Under the pieces are notes generated by a model that was not told where the DNA came from, searched no databases, and was given only the letters and a program-made list of their open reading frames with translations. The position numbers and the translations under genes are program-made. A DNA stretch of 38,062 bases from Saccoglossus kowalevskii (taxonomy: Eukaryota; Hemichordata; Enteropneusta; Harrimaniidae), in the NCBI RefSeq assembly GCF_000003605.2, contig NW_003105109.1, positions 26,679 to 64,740 on the forward strand. The letters run 5' to 3'. Positions within the stretch are counted from its first letter, which is position 1. Every line of letters begins with the position of its first letter. Shown here in pieces: positions 1-18,207 of this stretch.

Positions 1-743
1 GTGCATAAAACGTAAGTATTAGTGCTGGATATCTTTGAATCTGAACTGAACGATTTCGTCCAGTCAACAGAGGACACTTGGTACTTTTATTGAAATCGTT
101 TTGACTTGAATCGTAATTTAGTAACTACTGAAAAATAGCGTTTTCGATCTCTACTCGGACCGAGCTGACGCAAAACGCGAGATCCGGTTTTCATGGGAAA
201 CAAGATGGCGGCGCTCATGAAGTAAACGCCGAAGTGTGAACTCTCTCAACCGCAAGCCAGATAAGTGCGTTACGAATATAATCGATTGTTACCATTGCCT
301 TGAGTGCATATTAGCGCATGTGAATTGTTACCAGCCTCAACATTAATCATTCTATTCTGCATTGTTATACTGTTGGTGTTCGCCTTTGCTGAACATTGTA
401 CATACGTACCACTTGATATGGTAATATGTTTATGATCGACGCTAGATGTGACCTTATAACCAATATAGATATTTGTTTATTTTACGTATTTGTGATTGAA
501 GACAGCGCCCTCAGCTTCATGAAGTGCACCTGTGCAGCGCTAGCTATGTCCGTTTTCTGCTAGAATTCTTTCTTTTCGAAGGAATTGTTCTTTTTTCCCA
601 TTAATATTCCGTTCTTGTAGATTAGGGCACAGTTCTAGAAGCCGTACTTACACACAAATTGGTGATGTCACAAAATACATGACCTTCAATCGGGGTTGTT
701 TCCGTATATACAAATTGGTATATACAAATTACAATAAAGATAC
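1..743. other. Gene-free left flank
   Basis: No reading frame of convincing length or domain content is seen here. The most GC-rich part lies at about 150-260 and contains a YY1-like motif (listed separately). The rest is unique-looking AT-rich sequence ending at the TTAA that borders the foldback element. Confidence 0.5.
201..212 (+). promoter_or_regulatory. YY1-like motif in a GC-richer island
   Basis: The sequence CAAGATGGCGGC matches the YY1 motif that often overlaps the start of animal transcripts. An ATG sits inside it but is closed by a stop after six codons (MAALMK). The surrounding 100 bases are richer in CG than the rest of the flank, so this could be the 5' end of a transcript whose body is not visible, or part of an old repeat. 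The motif is seen; its use as a promoter is inferred. Confidence 0.3.
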
Positions 744-747
744 TTAA

Positions 748-1567
748 AGGGGAGCAGATGTGTGGCTTTTGTCACTCTGTACATAAAATTTGAGATCTAT
801 GAATGAATTCTGTCGATAAAAATAACTTATATGTGCTGCGAAATGCCCTAAATATCGGGTATAAAACGGGCTGTGAAGCAGACGACAAACTTCCGCTTTT
901 CCTGGTGTCATTTCGCCTCTAGAGGGCCAGTCAGATGATGTCATCAGTGAACACTGATAATTGAACTCATTCATGCTAGTACGTTAATCCCATACAAATG
1001 CTACTATGAAAGACCTTGTTAACTGACTACTTAAAAGTTGAAACATGAAGAGGTATTGTGTTATGAATGCCATAACGATTCATGTTATGTTTATCGAAAT
1101 CCCAAATAAAAATTCACGTTGCTGGTTGCGAGAAATCGGCGAAAGAACTAACCTGAAAGTGAAGACACGTACAGCGTTCTGGCTATAGTAAACAGTGAGT
1201 GAATAAATATTGTACGAGTTAAAACTAAATGAGAAATATGCTAATATCACTTGAACCACAGTACTCATTTTGCCCAACTTCCCACTTTTTAAACGATCGC
1301 TTAATTTCCGACCTCACTGTATTTTCCAACCGGAAAACGACCACATTTTTACCGTTTTTTTCTCTCTCGCTCGCTTATTGAAAACACCGACCGCTCACCC
1401 AAACACAGGTCACCGGCACAGGAGTAGTCAAAATGTTTGGGGATATACAGCGAGTGTTAACTATTATAAATTCTGAACGGCTCTTCAAATCTATACCACT
1501 CTGTATCGTTCGCGAACAACTTCATCTGTGTCCAATACTAGAGCCGGTACAATATTGTAAACAAATG
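748..1567 (+). repeat. Left arm of the foldback element
   Basis: This arm pairs with 2342-3228 in inverted orientation. Easily checked matching blocks are the tip (GAGCAG, then TGTGGCTTTTG), the block CCCTCTAGAGGCG near 915-925, and the inner block AGAGCCGGTACAA near 1540. Arm divergence is low to moderate, with scattered substitutions and small indels. The insertion is therefore not brand new, but the palindrome is still clearly legible. Confidence 0.85.
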
Positions 1568-2341
1568 CCATGATATCTCAGTCATATCGCTATTGTATAC
1601 ACTACTTCTTTTTATTATTCTGGTTTGCACAAACGTTGAATAGCCGTCAAAAATTCAAATATATTTATTTTTTAACTATCTATAATTATATGCGCGCAAT
1701 TTGACCCTTTGACCTAGATTTGATTGGGATGGAATATTTTATTTTAAACAATATTCTGACGTTACTTACTGCCCCTAAAATGTTTCAACACAATTGCGGT
1801 ATGACTGTCCGATTTACAAGTACATCGGGTAATATATTAATAACCATTCTCACAAATCGCTAGCTTAGGAGAGAGTAGGAAATCAAACAGCCGCAGGTCG
1901 CCCGCCTTTTATGCATAGATTATCATTTCATGACGCCGTCTAACCGCGGTGGGTACGAAAAGCTCGAACAGCAATTCACATAAATTGTCAAGACAATGAA
2001 TGAACAGAAAGGACTGGGAAATTAAAAAGCTTATATTGCAACAAAGTTAAATAAATTTGGCTGCATCAAAAGCTTGGAAACTAGTTATAATATTTTGCAA
2101 AAGACTGAGTGATCAACGACATCATTTTGGGACGCAATAGAACTTTAAGTACTTCATTGCGTAACTTACTGCGCGGCGATGCTGACATCAAGTGTGTGTT
2201 GACCGAAGTTTGACCCCCAAGTCACGCACTGAACAGGCGCCGTCGCCGGATCGTGTAAAATTGTTATTAGTTCTGACGGTGCTGTACGCAAACTTGTATA
2301 TTTTGAGGTCGTTTACTTAGTGCGCTGCTTTTCTAACTACG

Positions 2342-3228
2342 CAAATTTGTTTACAATGTTGTACCGGCTCTAAAAATTTCAACATTGTAATAATTACGCA
2401 AAGTCAGTTATTTAATATTGGACACAAATGAAGTTTCGTCCGCGAACGATACAATGTGGTATAGATTTGAAGAGTAGTTTGGAATTTAATAATTGTTAGT
2501 GCCCGTTGTATCCCCAAATTATATCACTCAAAACCACTATTTCGATCACTCCTGTGCAAGTGACCAGTGTTTGGGCGACCGGTCGGTGTTTTCAATGAGT
2601 CAGTGAGAGAAAAATTACAATAAAATGCGGTCGTTTTCCGGTCGGAAAATACAGTGCGGTCGGAAATTAAGCGATAAGCGGTCGATTTAAAGTGGGAAGT
2701 TGGGCGAAATGAGTACTGTAGTTCAAGTGATATTAGCGTATTTCTAATTTAGTTTTTAACTCAAACAATATTTATTTACTCACTGTTTACTATAGCTAGA
2801 GCGCTGTACGCTGTACTTTCAGGTTAGTTCTTCTGCCGATTTCTCGCAACCAACAACGTGATTTTTTTTCTGGGATTTCGAGAAACATAACATGAATCGT
2901 TATGGCATTCATACGCACAACATTTCGCCATGTTTCAACTTTTAAGTAGTCAGTTAACAAGGTCTTTCATAGTAGCATTTCTATGGGATTGACGTACTAG
3001 CATGAATGGGTTCAATTATCAGTGTTCACTGATGACATCATCTGACTGGCCCTCTAGAGGCGAAATGACGCCAGGAAAAGCGGAAGTTTGTCGTCTGCTT
3101 CACAGTCCGTTTTATACCCGATATTTAGGGCATTTCGCTGCATATACAAATTGTTTTTATCGACAGAATTCATTCATAGATCTCAAATTTCATGTACAGA
3201 GTATCAAAAGCCACACCTCTGCTCTTCT
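2342..3228 (-). repeat. Right arm of the foldback element
   Basis: This is the inverted partner of 748-1567. Between the TTGTACCGGCTCT block and the TTGGACACAAATG block it holds about 40 extra bases that the left arm lacks, which accounts for most of the length difference. Its outer end stops at the TTAA that is also the left border of the next element. Confidence 0.85.
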
Positions 3229-4116
3229 TTAAGGTAGAAATGCAGGTTTGGGGCACTTGGGAGTGACATTTTTGTTTTTTATTATCCAAACAGTCTTGGC
3301 TATAGACTGTTAAAATTTTGTACAATTGTGAATAGTGGAACATACTCAAAAAAACTATTTTAAAATATAGATAATGGGTGCAAACATTCTCTCTTTTGAA
3401 TGCTTAGCAAGATTTAGCAAGGCTGTACATAAATAATAAAAAAGAAACATGGTGGAAAAAAGAAATGACGGGATCTCCATATTATGCACTATATTTAACT
3501 TTTAACAAAACATTTAATACATTTAAATTTGGATCTGTTACAGCCATTTTAATTATGAGCATTACCAAACTTCTTACTGAGTGAATTGTTATGCAAATTA
3601 GCAATTATCTCAGCTCCTTTTTAGTGGACATCCCAGAACTTAAAAAAAAAATAGCTCCTAGACGCTTTGACCTTTTGTTATGAAATTTTCACAAATGATT
3701 GACAATGTGTTTATCTTCAAAACGCTGTCGGGCATTGCTTTTGGTTGAACAGTGTTACAACAATCGTACAGACAGCTAGCCTGGGTGTTAATTTATGCAT
3801 AAACTTGAAGTAGTGAAATTTGGGCTGCTGCCCTGCAAAATTGACAACTGGTAGACAGTTTTCAAGACGGCACTTTCTTCATAGTAAACAGATGTACCCA
3901 TAAACCAATTTTGACAGGAAACAAGCATGGTTTAGGAGCTAATTTTTTGTGCATATTTCAAACTACAGTGTCCATAAATAAAAAATACTAATACAATTTT
4001 AAAATTCATACAATAAGCTTTCCGAAAATATATAGTTTTGTGGACAAGAGAGGCCATCTTGGTTTCCTAATTAACTAATTAAAATACCTGTCAGGTAAAC
4101 TGCATCTCTACCTTAA
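3229..4116. mobile_element. Second TTAA-bordered element with 13-bp inverted ends
   Basis: The left end reads TTAAGGTAGAAATGCAG (from 3229) and the right end, reversed, reads TTAAGGTAGAGATGCAG (to 4116). This is a terminal inverted repeat with one mismatch, flanked by TTAA on both sides. The interior, about 880 bases, is AT-rich and has no coding capacity, as expected of a non-autonomous DNA element using TTAA targets. Its left TTAA is the same four bases that close the foldback element. Confidence 0.65.
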
Positions 4117-4234
4117 GACATAACACATAAGGTGGAACAAATCACGTGACAATATAATTATAATAACGGTAATAAATCGTAGCCTAACAGTTGAACAGAA
4201 CGATCATATAGTCAGTGGGGTCACGCACTTCATT

Positions 4235-4581
4235 GCAAAATGGCCGTGTGGTTGAAACTCGGTCATGGCGTGACAGGTGAGGAAGACATCATTAAACACT
4301 CACAAAATCACAATAAATATTACGGTGTAGCAAACATGGGAAATGAAAAACCACGCAATACAAACGCCATGGGTTTGAATCCTACTAGATACACACTCAT
4401 CGGGATCGGAAACCAGCAATTGTTTTGGCTTTCCCATTCAACTCATTGGAACATTGAAGTAGTTAGCAAAATGACAACACTCAATGACCAACGTTGTGGC
4501 CTGGTACATAAGCGTGCCATCGAGATAAAACAAAATTAGCTTGAAATGGCAGTGGGTTCAAGTCCCACTCAGAGCTACCAC
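4235..4581 (+). repeat. Two tRNA-like (SINE-type) modules in tandem
   Basis: The first module has an A-box-like TGGCCGTGTGGTT at about 4241 and a B-box-like GGTTTGAATCC at 4372-4382. The second has TGGCCTGGTACA at 4497-4508 and GGTTCAAGTCC at 4555-4565. The second B box sits in a perfect T stem (GTGGG/CCCAC) and is followed by sequence ending ACCA, like a tRNA 3' end. The style recalls tRNA-Leu/Ser, but the 5' acceptor strand does not pair, so these are not working tRNAs. A SINE or tRNA-derived dimer is the likely reading. The 99-codon open frame across it is probably fortuitous. Confidence 0.4.
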
Positions 4582-4929
4582 AATAACGTAAATCAAATAA
4601 ACTGAAATCCCTCAAACCATGACAAATAAACAAAGAACGTCACGAACAAATAATAAACCTCACGAAACCCCACCATGCAAAACTGAATGAATATATAATA
4701 AAATAACTTGCGTCTTAAACTGGACGATGTGTAATTTGTTCAACAGTTTCCAGTTCGTCACAAGAGATAAACAGAAGACCCAAGACAAGATAAGTTTTGA
4801 TAAAGTGTCGATGGCATTCCGTATATTACGAAAACAATTTTAGACAACAGACGAATATCTTCTGTGGTGTTGTGGTATTTATACGGTGTCTGCGGAAGTG
4901 TTGATTGAGGATTCAAAATCAGCAGTTAA

Positions 4930-5400
4930 CATTTTCTGAGAAAGTTTCACAATTAAATCAAATATCCAAATATGCAGTATATTGTTTTCATTATTTTAAC
5001 AATTTGCAATGGTGGAAGTTGATCAAACATGAGTTCTTACGCCTAAATAAGTGTCAAATATTTATCGACACGTTTATTCTCTCAATTTAACAACCTTGTA
5101 GAGGTGAAAATTAATTAAACGACAGGTATTTACTCACAAATTTATGGGCAATATTTGTCCACACATTTATTCTCTTGCAATTGTGGGAATTAGTCAAACG
5201 TGAGTTGTTTACACCAAAATAAGTTTCAAAGATTTGTCTGCACATTTATTTTCACAATTTAACAACTTGTAATGGTGGAAGTTAATTAAACGAGAGTTGT
5301 CTACACCAAAATAAGTCTCAAATATTTGTCCACACATTTATTGTCACATTGTAACCACTTGTTAATGGTGGAAATTAATTAAACATGACTTGTTTAATCA
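4930..5400 (+). repeat. Degenerate tandem array, unit about 85-92 bp
   Basis: About five diverged units repeat the order ACAAYTTGTAATGGTGGAAG, then TTAATTAAAC, then GAGTTGTYTACACCAAAATA, then TTTGTCCACACATTTATT. Recognisable unit starts are near 4998, 5089, 5176, 5261 and 5353. The right-hand units are the most alike. This is a small old minisatellite, and no gene overlaps it. Confidence 0.75.
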
Positions 5401-5665
5401 GTTGACATCAATGCAACTTACCCACAGACAGTGCACAACAGAGTATCATTATTGAGCTACAATTATTAACAGGAACGTGTCTTGGCATTAGGGTTAGGGT
5501 CAGGTCAGGTATGCCCAACGCAAATGACAAACACCCAATTGGCCGGATTGGCATTGCTCTTATTAATGCAAATCAAATCCAATTCAATGAAAGCGTGAGC
5601 TCGATCGCTTGCACCACAAACTTAAATAGCTTCCTCAAGAAACCCTTACTCGTGACCCGATAAAC

Positions 5666-6172
5666 ATGACAGGTGATGATTTGACACGATTGTCCGACTT
5701 TAGCAGAAGAAACATGCAATCAACCTGGGATTTATCTTATCTTTGTGCTGAAAAATTTGTGAAAGCTCATGGCTCCCGTAATTCATGTTACAATGCAGTC
5801 AATGCGAGGTTTTTAAACCAAACAACTGTCTTTTTTATATAGCCTGAAACAAGGTGTGATCAGATGGGAGCATTCACGCTACATCACCTCTTGCAACAGG
5901 TTGTATTTAGCAAACGTGTATGTCCTAGCAGCAAACTCCGGGCCATGAATAATCCTCTGGATATGAAAAACATTTTTCCTAAAGTAGAAGAAGTTAAAGC
6001 TTATCCCGATGATTTTATTCACCAAAGGCATTCTATTTTAGCATTCTATGTACTAGCTCTTGTACGACAGATGGATTATTTGGGGAAAGACGACATAATG
6101 AAAATCAAAGAAATTACCAAACTCTTTACAGCAGTTGCCACTATCTTCACAGACTTCACAGAGATTGCGTAG
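5666..6172 (+). pseudogene. Unrecognised broken reading frame, about 168 codons
   Basis: One frame runs from ATG at 5666 to TAG at 6170-6172 with a single in-frame TAG at 5840-5842. The part after that stop, with its first ATG at 5864, gives 102 residues including LHHLLQQVVFSKRVCP and HQRHSILAFYVLALVRQM. It looks like real protein, mixed helical and charged, but I do not recognise the family. The TAG lies at the end of a pyrimidine-rich tract (tcttttttatatag), so it could instead be a splice acceptor with the exon beginning at 5843. A hairpin (CCAAGAG/CTCTTGG at 6179-6200) and a donor-like GTAAGTAAG follow the final stop. It could be a dead transposon gene, a retrocopy or a lone exon. Confidence 0.4.
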
Positions 6173-6219
6173 ACCATGCCAAGAGTGGCTTTGCTCTTGG
6201 TAAGTAAGTCTGAGAACTT

Positions 6220-6740
6220 ATGAACAATTCAAAGACTCTTATAATTTTGAATTTGAAGCAAAGAATTTCAATGACAAAATTTCGAACTAGTAATCACAAT
6301 CTAGCAATAGAAAAAGGGAGGCATATGCAACCAAAAATACCTACTGAAAATAGAATTTGCAAACAATGTACACAGAATAAAATAGAAGATGAACTGCACT
6401 TTGTCATGATATGTCCACAATATAAAGTAATACGCCAACAAATCATTCAAGACATTACATTTCCAGAAGAAACACAGGATGATCTCCAGAAATTTAAGTT
6501 CTTGATGACTTCAAAAGATGATGTAATAATAAAAAAGATTGGCAATTATATTCATAACGCATTTCAATCAAGGAATGAAAATGCCTTTTGATATGTAACA
6601 CTTGCTTTATCCTATTAACAACTAACTTTCTTTTTGTAGTAGTTATCACAACTAATCTTTATTGCTATTAACTGATAGAAACATTGTATTTCTAAGGATG
6701 CAATAAAGTTATTATTATTATTATTATTTTATTTTTGCAA
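6220..6740 (+). mobile_element. LINE (non-LTR retrotransposon) 3' remnant
   Basis: The frame 6220-6591 gives 123 residues matching the C-terminal part of LINE polyproteins. It has a segment like MTKFRTSNHNLAIEKGRH, then a Cys/His knuckle with CKQC, ELHF and CPQY spacing, then a helical tail ending YIHNAFQSRNENAF. The reverse transcriptase itself is missing, so the copy is 5'-truncated. Downstream are a short 3' UTR, an AATAAA near 6702 and an (ATT)n plus (AAAT)n tail, typical of LINE 3' ends. The exact clade cannot be decided from this segment. Confidence 0.75.
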
Positions 6741-7290
6741 TAAATAAATAAATAAATAAGGTATCTTGAGGTATCTTCGTAATAACCTTACTATTATACA
6801 TCTTTTCCCACCAAAGATACATCATGGGAATGCAGAAATCTATAAGGTTTAGAACAGAATCAGCGAACTTCTTTGTATGGAGTCCGGTCATACCCTGGTG
6901 GCAGCCATGTTTGTTTTTATTATTAGAGGACGCTTACGCGCAAAATCACTTTATATTTGGAATTCGCATTTCCTTATATGATAGGATGAAATACCCCGCA
7001 AATACTGCAAAATTACGGCACACTGTAACTCGTGGCGTTACAGTGACAGGTGTATAATAATAAAATATAACCACATTGTATTGTTATCAATGCACCAGTC
7101 TTATTCTCAAAACAATAATATGTTGGAGAAGGCTCATATTCACACGTCAGAATTTGATGCTGGGTTACCGGCAAATTTGCATTAACAAGAAAATAAAGCA
7201 GCTATGTCTGGGCATACATATATGGTGTATGTATAAGCAAGGCTGCATATACTGCTATTTAGATACGAATTAGTTCTGTTCAAATCACAG

Positions 7291-7296
7291 TTTATT
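7291..7296 (-). terminator. Candidate poly(A) signal of the arylsulfatase gene
   Basis: Read on the minus strand this is AATAAA, about 50 bases after the stop codon at 7349-7351. It is the nearest canonical signal downstream of the last exon. Position and motif are seen; use is inferred. Confidence 0.5.
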
Positions 7297-7348
7297 GTCT
7301 TTGTATTACAGGTCTACTCTTTTGAATGCCAACTACATACGTAACACA

Positions 7349-16458
<9,110 letters not shown>

Positions 16459-16647
16459 TGTGTGATACTGATGGAATTAATAAAACACAGTCTGGTTTTG
16501 TCTTCACAGTACTGCTAGTATGCTTAGTAGATTTTGTGAGTCTTCGTGAGAAGTGAGTGCTTCACAGATCGGCTGACAACTGTTGTTATCACAACTTATG
16601 TGATTATTTACTATTGCACAGGTGCATGGCTGATAAAATAAAGATAA
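16459..16647 (-). promoter_or_regulatory. Upstream region of the arylsulfatase gene, conserved in its duplicate
   Basis: About 180 bases upstream of the ATG align with 18030-18207 upstream of the decayed copy. The best-kept blocks are TGATAACAACAGTTGTCAGC and, nearer the gene, CTCACGAAGAC. These blocks outlived the loss of the downstream copy's exon 1. They may be promoter elements, or may simply reflect a recent duplication. No TATA box is obvious. Confidence 0.4.
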
Positions 16648-18207
16648 TTGGATCACGTGACTTTATAATGACCTGTGCTTCACTTGTAAACACGTGGCTT
16701 GAGTAATCACCCTGGTATTGTTTAGATACATCTGTTTCGTGTCGTTTTAGATCGTACCCACTCTCATGGATGTCTTTATAATAATTGTCCTGTCCAATCA
16801 GATACCCTGTATGATAACCCAAAGAAGTACTAACACTTCCTTTATTTTACACAATATTTATTTCGATTTAGATTACAAATCAATGTCTGAATTGTGTGTT
16901 ATTTTAAATTCGATTTAAAATGTGTTGGAAAAACATTCTTTTACTCAGTCAAAAGCGTTTTAGCCAATTACAATTCAATTCCATCGAATTCAGAATGCCT
17001 CATAATAAACAACACAGGACATTTCGAACCCGGACCAACGCGTCACAATTCCATAAATAGTTTGTCCAATACCTTGTACATACCAAAAGAAAAAATCAAA
17101 TACACACCGCGTCTGAAAACACAACGGAGTGTAGAAACCCAGATGCCATTTACCAACCAAATGAGTGGCATATCCAACTTCTTTAAGTTTTTCTGCCAAT
17201 GTCACTTCATCCAGTGGTAGACAATTCGGTTGGTCATTGCGAGTGTTGTAAACCGATATGAATCCATGAAATGGAATGTAAACCTCATTTTTCACCTTGA
17301 ACACTTCACCTCTCGTTTGTGCATACACATTCTAACATGGGCAGGCGAGTTTTCAATACATCGTGCATAATGTAATCTGGTGCATACAAGATACATTTTA
17401 GAAATATTTGGGAGGAAATCAGCATGTTTCAATTGCATGTAGGTTTTAGTTGTCAGAATGTCGCTGCTGTAAAATAGGTGGTATATATTTTTGTTCATTA
17501 GGAATCTGCAAGGTTATGCCAAGGCATAGAGTGGGCATACTTTATTGCAAATTTTCCCATGGCTGTGTTTTTGGTACAGCAAGGGCAACCAGATTTTTCT
17601 GTCGAGTGTTGATATTGTGTTCGATAAGCGAGTTTTCTCAGAGATAAGGTCATAAATGAAGTTAGAAAGAAGGAATCTGTGAAACCTAAATATGTATAGG
17701 ATTTTGTGTTGTTTGAAAATCGGTGCAGAAAGGCGAGATGAAATGGGAAAATTCTGGCCATCATCTTTTGTGTAGTTACAATACTTTTCAAATGTGAACA
17801 ACAGATTTCTACACCGTGTGTGTGAGGTGAGGTTTGATCAGTGTATAATAAAGAAGTAAGATAGTGTGCCTGGTGACAAAGAGCTGCAACCTTAGCAAAA
17901 TACCGAGTTGTCTCCTCAGTAACTCGTTTATTCGTGTGATTAATCCAAGTGGGGTGTTTGTCAATTTCAACGCCAACAAACGTTCAGCTTCGTTCGCGTG
18001 AATAGAGTATCTCAAGTAATGGGAAGATCATTGTGTAAAGTATGATACTGTACGAATTAATAAGTCTGTTTGTCACAGTGCTGTTGGTATGCTTAGTAAA
18101 TTGCGTGCGTCTTCGTGAGAATTGCTACTTCACAGACCGGCTGACAACTGTTGTTATCACAAACATTGTGTTAGTTGCTAATACATGGCTGGTAAAAACA
18201 AAGACTA
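16648..18207 (-). pseudogene. Tandem duplicate of arylsulfatase promoter and exons 1-3, decayed
   Basis: This segment aligns with 14915-16647 in exons and introns. Exon 3 copy (16650-16806) keeps its acceptor but is cut six bases before the donor, at TTGGATC, where the copy joins the upstream region of the intact gene. Exon 2 copy (about 17077-17264) has lost the acceptor AG, has an 8-base deletion after ACACTC, and reads [16 protein letters not shown] where the intact gene has [16 protein letters not shown]. Exon 1 copy keeps only MIFPLLEIL near 18029 and is then interrupted by a LINE piece, so the active-site Cys is gone. Intron 2 of the copy has about 110 extra bases near 16960-17065. It cannot make a sulfatase. 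Confidence 0.88.
17498..17992 (-). mobile_element. LINE reverse-transcriptase C-terminal fragment with frameshifts
   Basis: Read on the minus strand, three overlapping frames together give a LINE end. VGVEIDKHPTW near 17950-17980 matches the LINE motif LGVxIDxxLTW. Then come LLRRQLGILLRLQLF and LYYTLIKPHLTHT, then APIFKQHKIL, FRFHRFLLSNFIYDL and finally MGKFAIKYAHSMPWHNL, stopping at 17498. Each block matches the corresponding step of CR1/jockey-type proteins, but the frame changes at least twice, so it is dead. It sits where exon 1 and intron 1 of the duplicated arylsulfatase should be. Confidence 0.65.

Larger units (their letters stand above)
744..3232. mobile_element. Foldback-type element with long inverted arms and TTAA ends
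   Basis: Two arms, about 748-1567 and 2342-3228, are reverse complements of each other over almost their whole length. The right arm carries about 40 extra bases near the loop. A spacer of roughly 775 bases separates them. The outer tips read AGGGGAGCAG on the left and, reversed, AGAAGAGCAG on the right, and each tip abuts a TTAA (744-747 and 3229-3232). TTAA target duplication is the hallmark of the piggyBac superfamily, so a non-autonomous piggyBac-like or foldback element is the best guess. No transposase is visible. Each arm carries the same 76-codon open frame, but the two translations differ by ordinary replacements and resemble nothing known to me, so I do not call a gene. Confidence 0.82.

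Noticed and set aside
744..974. 76-codon open frame (minus), repeated as 3002-3232 (plus)
   Set aside because: Both copies are the two arms of the foldback element. Similarity of the translations follows from DNA similarity, replacements are as common as silent changes, and no domain is recognisable.
4490..4581. Functional tRNA gene
   Set aside because: The 3' half is good but the 5' acceptor strand does not pair and no anticodon arm of normal size forms.
5488..5499. Two TTAGGG units, as in telomeres
   Set aside because: Only two copies followed by unrelated GGTCAGG words, too few for an interstitial telomere.
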